Assembly: GCA_934351445.1 (NCBI GenBank)
Contig: CAKRIZ010000054.1
Coordinates: 1-9,313 of the forward strand
DNA: 9,313 nucleotides
Direction: 5' to 3'
DNA from: an uncultured Eubacterium sp.
GTDB taxonomy: Bacteria > Bacillota > Clostridia > Lachnospirales > Lachnospiraceae
Position numbers and translations under genes: made by a program. The notes beneath the pieces are model-generated. The model searched no databases. It had not been told where the DNA came from and saw only the letters and a list, made by a program, of their open reading frames with translations. Positions 1 to 6,184 of the stretch are shown here, one piece after another (positions within the stretch are counted from its first letter, which is position 1; each line of letters opens with the position of its first letter).

Positions 1-468
1 CTGATTGCAACCGGAAACAGCTTTACGGGAAACGTGCTGAAAGCCGGTTATACAGAAAAAATGGCAGGTGACATGATCATGCCAAATGATCTTTCGGCTT
101 ACAGCAGTAAGATGAGCGGTGCTGAACTGAAAGAGACTGTTAAAAACTTTGTAGAAGGCTATGAGGGCGGTTTCATCCCATTTAACCGTGGCTCTCTGCC
201 TGTGGTCAGTGGTATTTCTGTGGAAATCAGTGAAACAGAGGATGGCTACACATTGAGCAAAGTTACAAAGGACGGAAAACAAATTCAGGACAATGATACT
301 TTCATGGTAATCTGCCTTGCGGTACCAAAACACATGGAGGCTTATCCGGCAGATGAGAGTATTGTGTTTGATAGAGGAGATATCTCTGTGAAAGATACCT
401 GGACAGGATATGTTTCAGAGGGTGATGCCATTCTTGCGGAGCCTGAAGACTACATGACTCTGAGGTGA
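1..468 (+). CDS. 5'-nucleotidase C-terminal-like domain protein (partial, 5' end missing)
   Basis: The reading frame is open from base 1 to the TGA at 466-468, so only the last 155 codons are present. The fragment resembles the C-terminal substrate-binding domain of 5'-nucleotidase/UshA-type proteins. It has an MPNDLSAYSSKMSGAELKE segment, matching the 'MPF.N.L...ELTGAEL' helix of that domain. This is followed by a PVVSGISVEI strand, like the 'QVSGL' strand, and then GKQIQDNDTFMVICLA, like the 'G.PI.PD.TY.V' strand. Such proteins are normally exported and hydrolyse extracellular nucleotides. The catalytic metallophosphatase part would lie upstream and cannot be seen, so activity is not shown; in some relatives this domain is joined to other modules. 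It ends 5 bases before the next gene's ATG, and the kinase ribosome site overlaps its last codons, which points to one operon. The domain call is fairly sure; the full protein is unknown. Confidence 0.7.
   Translation: MIATGNSFTGNVLKAGYTEKMAGDMIMPNDLSAYSSKMSGAELKETVKNFVEGYEGGFIPFNRGSLPVVSGISVEISETEDGYTLSKVTKDGKQIQDNDTFMVICLAVPKHMEAYPADESIVFDRGDISVKDTWTGYVSEGDAILAEPEDYMTLR
463..468 (+). promoter_or_regulatory. Ribosome binding site fixing the kinase start at 474
   Basis: AGGTGA lies 5 bases before the ATG at 474 and overlaps the stop codon of the upstream gene. An in-frame GTG at 465 falls inside this site and so is a poor start. The ATG at 474 is therefore preferred. The overlap suggests translational coupling between the two genes. 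Confidence 0.7.
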
Positions 469-473
469 GAAGA

Positions 474-3422
474 ATGGATATTAAATATCATTATAAAGAC
501 AGAAAGAGATCTGTCATGGGAAAACGATTTAGGATAGCAGTCTTTGTTGCTGTTTTTGTGGGAATCGTTTTGCTGTTTTTCCAATATTTTGGATTTGTAT
601 CGAAAACTGTTTATGGGGAAAGCGTTTCTCATCTGACAGAAGTTTTTCATCAGTCTGATAAGATGTTGACGGAACTGACAAATAAGAACCTGACTTATCT
701 CCATATGTGGGGTGAGAGTCTGCAGAATACCTCCGATGAAGCCGAAATTCGTGATTATATAAAGAAAGCGCAGGAGGATGCAGGATTTTTAGAATTCTAT
801 TTTCTGTCAGCTGATGGGAATTATAAGATGGTAACCGGGGAAACCGGATACCTTGGATTACAGGAAAATATTGAAGAAGAGATCCGGCAGGGAAATGATG
901 TGATAGCGAATGCAGCAGTTCCGGGAAAATCCCAGCTGCTTGTTTTTGCCGCACCTAAGGCTCATGGAACTTATCAGGGATTTGAATATGATGCGATTGC
1001 CATTGCTTATGAAAACTCTGATATCGTAGATGTACTGGATATTTCTGCTTTCAATGGAAATGCCCAGAGTTTTGTTGTTCATCCGGATGGCCGTGTTGTG
1101 GTTGATCATTCTTCTGAGGCATGGGGGGACGTGTATAATTTCTTTGGTTTTGTGAGAGAGCATTCTGATATGTCTGAAAAAGAGGTCAATGAACTTTTAG
1201 AGAAGTTTAAAGCAGGACGCACCGATGCGATGCTGCTAAATCTGGATGGAAGGAACTACTATCTGGTCTATGAAAAATCGGATATCCAGGACTGGATGTT
1301 TCTGGGACTTGTCCGGACGGATATCGTCAATGCCAGTATGAACCGTCTGCAGCGCAGTACGATACTACTTGTTGGTGCGGCCGTGTTTGGTATTGCCGCA
1401 TTCCTGATCAGTCTTATTATTCAAAAAAACAGGACAAATCTCATGAGAAAGGATACGGAGATTCTGTATCGGGATGAGCTGTTTCAAAAGCTGTCAATGA
1501 ACGTGGATGACGTCTTCCTGATGCTGGATGCAAAGACATATCAGGCAGATTACGTAAGCCCAAATGTAGAAAAGCTGCTGGGTATTACGGTAGAACAGAT
1601 TCATAAGGATATTTGTATTCTGGGAAAACTGCATCCGGCAGAACATGAAGATCCGGAGAAAAATTATCTGGAGGGAATCCGGGTGAATGAACAGAGGGAG
1701 TGGGATTTTGAATATGTTCATCTGAAGACAGGGGAAAAACGCTGGTTCCATAATATAGCAATGGGCAGTGAGGTAAATGAGAAAAAGAAATATATCCTGG
1801 TTATGTCAGACCGTACCTCTGACTGGAAAATGAACCAGGCACTTTCGGAGGCAGTACGCGCGGCAGAGACAGCAAACAAGGCAAAGAGTACATTTCTTTC
1901 CAACATGTCTCATGATATCCGGACACCGATGAATGCGATTGTCGGTTTTACCACATTGGCGGTAAGTAATATTGATGATCAGAAAAGAGTCCGGAATTAT
2001 CTGGGCAAGATTCTTTCCTCCAGCAACCATCTGCTCTCACTGATTAATGATATACTGGATATGAGCCGGATTGAGAGTGGAAAAATCCATCTGGAAGAAA
2101 CAGAGGTCAGTCTCTCAGATGTACTTCATGACCTGAAGACCATCATCAGTGGGCAGATCCATGCAAAGCAGTTGGATCTTTATATGGATGCAATGGATGT
2201 GACAAATGAGGATGTCTATTGTGATAAGACGCGACTGAACCAGGTGCTGCTGAATCTTTTGTCAAATGCAGTTAAGTTTACTCCTGCAGGAGGAACTGTT
2301 TCTGTCCGGTTGAAGCAGTTCCCGGGGACAGCAAAAGGTAGTGAACTGTATGAGATCCGGGTAAAGGATAACGGAATCGGCATGAGTCCGGAATTTGTAC
2401 AGAAGATCTTTTCTCCTTTTGAGAGAGAGCGTACTTCCACAGTCAGCAGGACTCAGGGTACAGGGCTTGGCATGGCCATTACCAAGAATATTGTGGATAT
2501 GATGGGCGGAACGATTGAGGTTCAGACAGAACAGGGCAAAGGTACTGAATTTATTGTCCGTCTGCCATTTCGGATTCAGCCTGAGCAACACCATATAGAG
2601 AAGATCGCAGAGCTGGAAGGCCTGAAGGCACTGGTTGTAGATGATGACTTCAATACCTGTGACAGCGTGACAAAAATGCTTGTGAGGATTGGAATGCGTT
2701 CAGAATGGACACTTTCCGGCAAGGAAGCTGTTCTCCGTGCACGGCAGTCTATGGAACTGGGAGATGCGTTCCACGCTTATATCATCGACTGGCGTCTGCC
2801 GGATATGAATGGCATTGAAGTCACCCGCCAGATTCGCAGCCTTGGTGATGATACACCGATCATTATACTGACTGCTTATGACTGGTCAGATATCGAAGTG
2901 GAAGCCAGAGCAGCCGGGGTAACTGCTTTCTGTGCAAAACCAATGTTCATGTCAGATATCAGAGATACCTTGATGACTGCTATTGGCCAGAAGCAGGCAG
3001 AGGCAGAGGATATAATCCTTCCAACAGCAGGTTCAGATTTCAGGGGCAGATGTATATTGCTGGTGGAAGATAATGAACTGAACAGCGAAATCGCGGTGGA
3101 GATTCTTACTGCGTATGGTTTTCTGGTTGATACTGCAGAAAATGGAGCTGAGGCGGTGGAGAAGGTAAAGAATTCGACACCGGGTAAGTATGATCTGGTG
3201 CTGATGGATGTACAGATGCCGGTAATGAATGGATATGAGGCGACCAGACAGATCCGCGCGCTGGATGATCCGACACTGGCGGGAATCACCATTCTTGCCA
3301 TGACTGCCAATGCTTTTGACGAAGACAGAAAGAGAGCACGGGAATGCGGTATGGATGGATTCTTATCTAAGCCAATAGTTATTGAGGAATTGATCGGTAC
3401 ATTACGAAATAAGCTGGTATGA
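474..3422 (+). CDS. Membrane hybrid sensor histidine kinase, Cache-like/PAS/HisKA/HATPase/REC-REC
   Basis: Encodes 982 residues. In order: a cytoplasmic basic N-terminus; membrane helix 1 (about 20-38); an extracytoplasmic region of about 255 residues that looks Cache-like (FYFLSADGNYKMVTGETG near 108-125); membrane helix 2 (about 296-316); a PAS domain (about 330-450); a coiled linker; a dimerisation domain with the H-box SNMSHDIRTPMN, phospho-His at 480; an ATPase domain with N-box NLLSNAVKF (about 594-602), DNGIGM (632-637) and GTGLGM (662-667); receiver 1 (about 717-838) with acidic DDD, phospho-Asp772 in IIDWRLPD, T800 and K822; and receiver 2 (about 860-982) with ED, phospho-Asp912 in LMDVQMP, T944 and K966. 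All key residues appear intact in every domain. No HPt or DNA-binding domain is present, so phosphate must pass to a separate protein. It probably senses a small extracellular ligand, perhaps delivered or produced by the neighbouring nucleotidase-like protein (inference). Confidence 0.95.
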   Translation: MDIKYHYKDRKRSVMGKRFRIAVFVAVFVGIVLLFFQYFGFVSKTVYGESVSHLTEVFHQSDKMLTELTNKNLTYLHMWGESLQNTSDEAEIRDYIKKAQEDAGFLEFYFLSADGNYKMVTGETGYLGLQENIEEEIRQGNDVIANAAVPGKSQLLVFAAPKAHGTYQGFEYDAIAIAYENSDIVDVLDISAFNGNAQSFVVHPDGRVVVDHSSEAWGDVYNFFGFVREHSDMSEKEVNELLEKFKAGRTDAMLLNLDGRNYYLVYEKSDIQDWMFLGLVRTDIVNASMNRLQRSTILLVGAAVFGIAAFLISLIIQKNRTNLMRKDTEILYRDELFQKLSMNVDDVFLMLDAKTYQADYVSPNVEKLLGITVEQIHKDICILGKLHPAEHEDPEKNYLEGIRVNEQREWDFEYVHLKTGEKRWFHNIAMGSEVNEKKKYILVMSDRTSDWKMNQALSEAVRAAETANKAKSTFLSNMSHDIRTPMNAIVGFTTLAVSNIDDQKRVRNYLGKILSSSNHLLSLINDILDMSRIESGKIHLEETEVSLSDVLHDLKTIISGQIHAKQLDLYMDAMDVTNEDVYCDKTRLNQVLLNLLSNAVKFTPAGGTVSVRLKQFPGTAKGSELYEIRVKDNGIGMSPEFVQKIFSPFERERTSTVSRTQGTGLGMAITKNIVDMMGGTIEVQTEQGKGTEFIVRLPFRIQPEQHHIEKIAELEGLKALVVDDDFNTCDSVTKMLVRIGMRSEWTLSGKEAVLRARQSMELGDAFHAYIIDWRLPDMNGIEVTRQIRSLGDDTPIIILTAYDWSDIEVEARAAGVTAFCAKPMFMSDIRDTLMTAIGQKQAEAEDIILPTAGSDFRGRCILLVEDNELNSEIAVEILTAYGFLVDTAENGAEAVEKVKNSTPGKYDLVLMDVQMPVMNGYEATRQIRALDDPTLAGITILAMTANAFDEDRKRARECGMDGFLSKPIVIEELIGTLRNKLV

Positions 3423-3505
3423 ATGAAACGGAGAGCGGAAAGCATGTCAAGCGTGTAGGAGAATATACACGGATCCTTGCAGAAACTTATTATTCGATGT
3501 ACTAG
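3419..3505 (+). pseudogene. Remnant of an HD-domain (c-di-GMP phosphodiesterase-like) gene
   Basis: The ATG at 3419-3421 overlaps the kinase TGA in an ATGA arrangement typical of coupled genes. It opens 28 codons ending at TAG 3503-3505. The peptide contains ESGKHVKRVGEYTRILAE, which closely resembles the first helix of HD/HD-GYP domains, where a 'TG.H..R...Y...LA' pattern precedes the HD metal ligands. None of the metal-binding residues, including the HD pair itself, is present, so no hydrolase could be made. The likeliest reading is that a downstream partner gene of the kinase, probably an HD-type phosphodiesterase, was cut off by a deletion or insertion. A small functional peptide is possible but less likely. 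The match is from memory of the family and is short. Confidence 0.55.
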
Positions 3506-3613
3506 TATATCTGCGTGATCGCGTTTATGATTCTGCGGAAGAAAATGTATAAAAATATGAAAATGGTGGAACAATATAACTGTGCAATCCAAAAAATGTA
3601 CGAAAATCAATAG
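3506..3613 (+). other. In-frame tail after the HD remnant's stop codon; unrecognised
   Basis: The codons after the TAG stay open in the same frame until TAG 3611-3613. They encode a short hydrophobic stretch (YICVIAFMIL) followed by a basic, amphipathic tail (RKKMYKNMKMVEQYNCAIQK). An ATG at 3527 could start a 28-residue peptide, but I see no good ribosome site for it. It does not continue the HD fold. It looks like the end of some other membrane-anchored protein joined to the HD fragment, or chance. The last codons run into the terminator stem. I do not recognise it. Confidence 0.3.
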
Positions 3614-3650
3614 TTTTTGCATTACAATGCAAAAACTATTGATTTTTTAT
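3603..3650 (+). terminator. Rho-independent terminator with perfect 20-bp stem
   Basis: Positions 3603-3622 and 3627-3646 are exact reverse complements, with a TACA loop at 3623-3626. The 3' arm runs into a T-rich stretch (TTTTTTATTTCTTT). The stem is AT-rich and long. Because it starts with AAAA on its 5' side, it could also stop transcription from the other strand. It closes the nucleotidase-kinase operon. Confidence 0.85.
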
Positions 3651-3668
3651 TTCTTTATACAATATAAT
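3639..3668 (+). promoter_or_regulatory. Sigma-A-type promoter for the AAA_14/DUF4143 ATPase gene
   Basis: A consensus TATAAT (3663-3668) is preceded at 18 bases by TTGATT (3639-3644), a fair -35 box. The -35 box lies inside the 3' arm of the terminator. Transcription would start near 3675, giving a leader of about 27 bases that carries the GAGGTGA ribosome site at 3691-3697. Confidence 0.6.
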
Positions 3669-3701
3669 GATAATACAATAGGTTCGCGGTGAGGTGATTT
3701 T

Positions 3702-4907
3702 ATGATTATTGAGAGAAAAGAGTATCTTAACAAATTGATCGCATGGAAAGACAAAAAAATCATTAAAATCGTTACGGGTGTGAGAAGATGTGGCAAATCC
3801 ATGTTATTGGAAATTTATCAAAATTGTCTAAGGGAGCAGGGTGTAGAACAAGAACAGATAATTGCAATTAATTTTGAGGATCTTGATTATGAGGAGTTAA
3901 CCGATTATAAGAAATTGTATCAGTACTTAAAAACACATCTGGTCGAAAATAAAATGACTTATATTTTTCTGGACGAAATACAAAATGTGGAAAAGTTTCC
4001 TAAAGTATTGGACAGTTTATATATAAAGGATAACGTTGATATTTATGTTACAGGATCCAATGCGTACATGCTGTCAAGCGAGATCGCAACGATAATCTCC
4101 GGAAGATATGTGCAGATAGAGATGCTTCCATTGTCATTTCGTGAATATATGGAAAGCACCGGAAGCATGAATGACAGAGGAATCAAATATGCAGAATATC
4201 TGCAAAACAGTTCGTTTCCGTATACCTTGGACTTAAAAAATCAACCGAACGAAATCCGGGAGTATCTGGAAGGCATTTATAATTCGATTGTCGTAAAGGA
4301 CATCGTAAACAGAAAAAAAATAACCGACACATTTATGCTAAAAAGTGTGTTGCAATTTGTTTTTGATAATATAGGCAGTCCGTTGTCTTCAAAAAAGATC
4401 GCAGACACAATGACTTCTGCGGGACGGAGAATTGATACAAGAACCGTAGAAAAGTATCTGGAAGCTTTCTGCGAAAGTTATATTATCTATCAGGCAAAGC
4501 GTTACAATATTAGGGGAAAGCAGCATTTGAAAACGCTTGAAAAATATTATATTGTTGATATCGGCATGCGCTATATGCTTCTTGGAGCAAGGCAGGCAGA
4601 TGCCGGTCATATTTTGGAAAATGTTGTATATTTGGAATTGCTACGGCGTGGATATGAGGTATTTGTTGGAAAAATCGATTCTTTTGAAGTGGATTTTGTG
4701 GCACAGGATCATAAAGGGATTATATATTATCAGGTGGCACTGACGACGCATGACGAAAGTACACTTCAGAGAGAACTTCGTCCATTACAGGCAATCAAAG
4801 ATCATTATCCTAAGATCATTTTGACGATGGATGAAGAACCGGAAGAACAGTATGATGGGATCCGAAGGATCAATGCACGGGACTGGCTTTTGGGTTTGAT
4901 TGAATAG
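3702..4907 (+). CDS. AAA_14/DUF4143 family ATP-binding protein
   Basis: Encodes 401 residues starting at an ATG 4 bases after GAGGTGA. The N-terminal AAA ATPase has Walker A GVRRCGKS (26-33), Walker B IFLDEIQ (88-94), a sensor-like YVTGSN (115-120) and the SGRYV segment (133-137) followed by PLSFREY, all hallmarks of the AAA_14 family. A winged-helix-like middle part (about 205-290) follows. The C-terminal DUF4143 part is related to the PD-(D/E)XK nuclease fold, with E306 in LENVVYLEL, D331 in EVDFVA and Q344 in YYQVAL. The length is normal for the family and no key residue appears missing. The family is widespread in bacteria and archaea, often as lone accessory genes, and its cellular role is not established; DNA-linked or defence-like roles are guesses. 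The gene has its own promoter, no operon partner, and is clearly more AT-rich than lepA (19 of 60 GC in 3721-3780 against 37 of 60 in 6481-6540), suggesting horizontal gain. Confidence 0.93.
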   Translation: MIIERKEYLNKLIAWKDKKIIKIVTGVRRCGKSMLLEIYQNCLREQGVEQEQIIAINFEDLDYEELTDYKKLYQYLKTHLVENKMTYIFLDEIQNVEKFPKVLDSLYIKDNVDIYVTGSNAYMLSSEIATIISGRYVQIEMLPLSFREYMESTGSMNDRGIKYAEYLQNSSFPYTLDLKNQPNEIREYLEGIYNSIVVKDIVNRKKITDTFMLKSVLQFVFDNIGSPLSSKKIADTMTSAGRRIDTRTVEKYLEAFCESYIIYQAKRYNIRGKQHLKTLEKYYIVDIGMRYMLLGARQADAGHILENVVYLELLRRGYEVFVGKIDSFEVDFVAQDHKGIIYYQVALTTHDESTLQRELRPLQAIKDHYPKIILTMDEEPEEQYDGIRRINARDWLLGLIE

Positions 4908-4977
4908 AGAGGTAAGCCGTGGAACCGGACAATTTCAGGTGTTTAATAAGAACCGTTATCTGAGAGTGCTTAAAGTT

Positions 4978-5027
4978 AAAATAAACGGGGATTTCAGTAT
5001 AAAATTCTGAAAAATAAACGGGAATTT
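4978..5027 (+). repeat. Pair of 17-bp near-identical direct repeats
   Basis: AAAATAAACGGGGATTT (4978-4994) and AAAATAAACGGGAATTT (5011-5027) differ at one base and start 33 bases apart, about three helical turns. Between them is a weak inverted repeat, TTTCAG (4992-4997) and CTGAAA (5007-5012). The pair lies about 50-100 bases upstream of the promoter at 5081-5109. It could be a binding site for a dimeric regulator, or the worn end of a mobile element. Nothing in the window decides between these. Confidence 0.55.
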
Positions 5028-5040
5028 AAAATTTCATTTT

Positions 5041-5069
5041 AGGGGGTAGGCACAGGCAGGCAGGGGCAC
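5041..5069 (+). other. G-rich tract upstream of a promoter
   Basis: The + strand carries GGGGG, then several GG pairs, then GGGG within 29 bases, between an AT-rich region and the -35 box at 5081. The spacing would allow a two-layer G-quadruplex. No function is evident. Confidence 0.3.
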
Positions 5070-5080
5070 GTGAAAAAACA

Positions 5081-5109
5081 TCGACAGGACATGCATTTTA
5101 TGATATAAT
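5081..5109 (+). promoter_or_regulatory. Sigma-A-type promoter for the C39-like/lepA/hemW transcript
   Basis: TCGACA (5081-5086), 17 bases, then TATAAT (5104-5109), with TG at 5101-5102 giving an extended -10. Transcription would start near 5116, leaving a leader of about 50 bases with AAGGAG at 5151-5156, 11 bases before the ATG. No later promoter was recognised ahead of lepA, so this one may serve all three genes. Confidence 0.75.
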
Positions 5110-5167
5110 TTTTCTGTTTATGGAGACTTAGATTCCGGCTTTGAATTTTTAAGGAGTTTATAGAAGA

Positions 5168-6184
5168 ATGATACATAAAAGCATGTTGGCAGGTGTGCTG
5201 GCAGTCGCATTGTTGTGCGCACCGATGCAGGTACAGGCTGCGCAGGCAGATCAGACCAATCAGACAGAGCAGGTAGAACCGTTCAACCAGACGACGGACA
5301 GTGCACAGACCACAGGGCAGGAAGCGGGTGCAGCTGCGGATGCAGACAGCACACAGACGGAGAATGCTGCGTATTATACGGTTCGCTTTGAATCAAACAG
5401 AGGGACAATGGTAAATACTACCATAACATTGAGGCCTGGTGATAAATATGGCACCTTGCCGAAGACGAGCCGTGAAGGTTACAGATTCAAAGGCTGGTAT
5501 ACCAAAAAACAGGGTGGAACAAAAGTGACTGCGGCAACGAGATTCCGTATGTCGGCAGATCAGGTGCTTTATGCCCAGTGGAAGAACCAGACAACGACAT
5601 CTGAAATACAGCCAAGGCAGTTATCAGACATCACAGGTTCGTTAGTAAATTACACAAAACATGCCGCAAATGATTATAAACAAAACGATTATACAGGGTA
5701 TCTGGTGTTGAAAAATTTTAAACCCGGCTATCTGTATTGTCAGTATGACTATGACCGTTTTATCGGCAGCAGTGGCAAAAATGTCGGGTGTACAGCGACT
5801 GCGGATGCTATGCTGGCATCCATCTACCGGGACAAGCCATTCAGTCCGAATGATGAGGGCTGGATTCCGGGTGTCGGTGCGACATGGACGAATTCGGTTG
5901 TAGTAGATGGAAGTAAAACTTATTCGGTAAAAAAGCAGTGTCAGGTTATATATGACTATCTGAATCAGGGCATACCGGTGATGATCCGTGTTGTGGGTCA
6001 TTCCGTGACTGCGATCGGGGTGCGCGATGGCGCATTGCGCAGCCAGTTGACACCGGCGGATATTTTGATTGCAGATCCAACGGATGCAAAAGTCAAATGC
6101 GCACATGAAATGGGCTGGCGTGTGATGGTTGATGCAAACGGATGGGGACTGCGAATACCCAAAGATGGAGGACTTACAAAATAA
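5168..6184 (+). CDS. Secreted InlB-repeat protein with C39-like cysteine peptidase domain
   Basis: Encodes 338 residues. A signal peptide (1 to about 24, MIHKSMLAGVLAVALLCAPM then QVQA) is likely cut after A24 or A27. A Q/T-rich, low-complexity linker (about 25-67) follows. One Listeria-Bacteroides (InlB B-type) repeat spans about 69-138, with the typical YTVRFESNRGT start, GYRFKGWYT core and LYAQW end. The C-terminal part (about 165-330) resembles C39-like peptidases: candidate catalytic Cys208 in VGCTATADAML, His278 in GHSVTAIGV and Asp303 in IADPTD. The usual GCGPT after the cysteine is replaced by GCTAT, so activity is uncertain. No sortase signal, second membrane helix or choline-binding repeats are seen, so it is probably released or loosely held at the surface. 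Its stop TAA directly abuts the lepA ATG. The substrate is unknown; cell-wall or peptide cleavage is inference. Confidence 0.8.
   Translation: MIHKSMLAGVLAVALLCAPMQVQAAQADQTNQTEQVEPFNQTTDSAQTTGQEAGAAADADSTQTENAAYYTVRFESNRGTMVNTTITLRPGDKYGTLPKTSREGYRFKGWYTKKQGGTKVTAATRFRMSADQVLYAQWKNQTTTSEIQPRQLSDITGSLVNYTKHAANDYKQNDYTGYLVLKNFKPGYLYCQYDYDRFIGSSGKNVGCTATADAMLASIYRDKPFSPNDEGWIPGVGATWTNSVVVDGSKTYSVKKQCQVIYDYLNQGIPVMIRVVGHSVTAIGVRDGALRSQLTPADILIADPTDAKVKCAHEMGWRVMVDANGWGLRIPKDGGLTK

Noticed and set aside
465..473. GTG at 465 as the kinase start
   Set aside because: It falls within the AGGTGA ribosome site and overlaps the upstream stop, whereas the ATG at 474 is correctly spaced from that site.
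2876..3622. Long antisense open frame (248 codons) opposite the kinase receivers
   Set aside because: It lies opposite a well-supported receiver domain, its translation is low-complexity Ser/Ile/Phe-rich with no motif, and it is explained by codon bias on the + strand.
4680..4740. Loss of the nuclease lysine in the DUF4143 domain (YYQVAL instead of an ExK motif)
   Set aside because: A QV at this place is, as far as I recall, the usual form in this subfamily, so it is not evidence of decay.
4992..5012. TTTCAG/CTGAAA hairpin as a terminator for the ATPase gene
   Set aside because: The stem is only 6 bp with a 9-base loop and no T-run follows it, so it is not a convincing terminator.
5201..5221. 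Possible lipoprotein signal (ALLC) in the C39-like protein
   Set aside because: The residue before the cysteine is Leu, not Gly/Ala/Ser, so it does not fit a lipobox; an ordinary signal peptide fits better.
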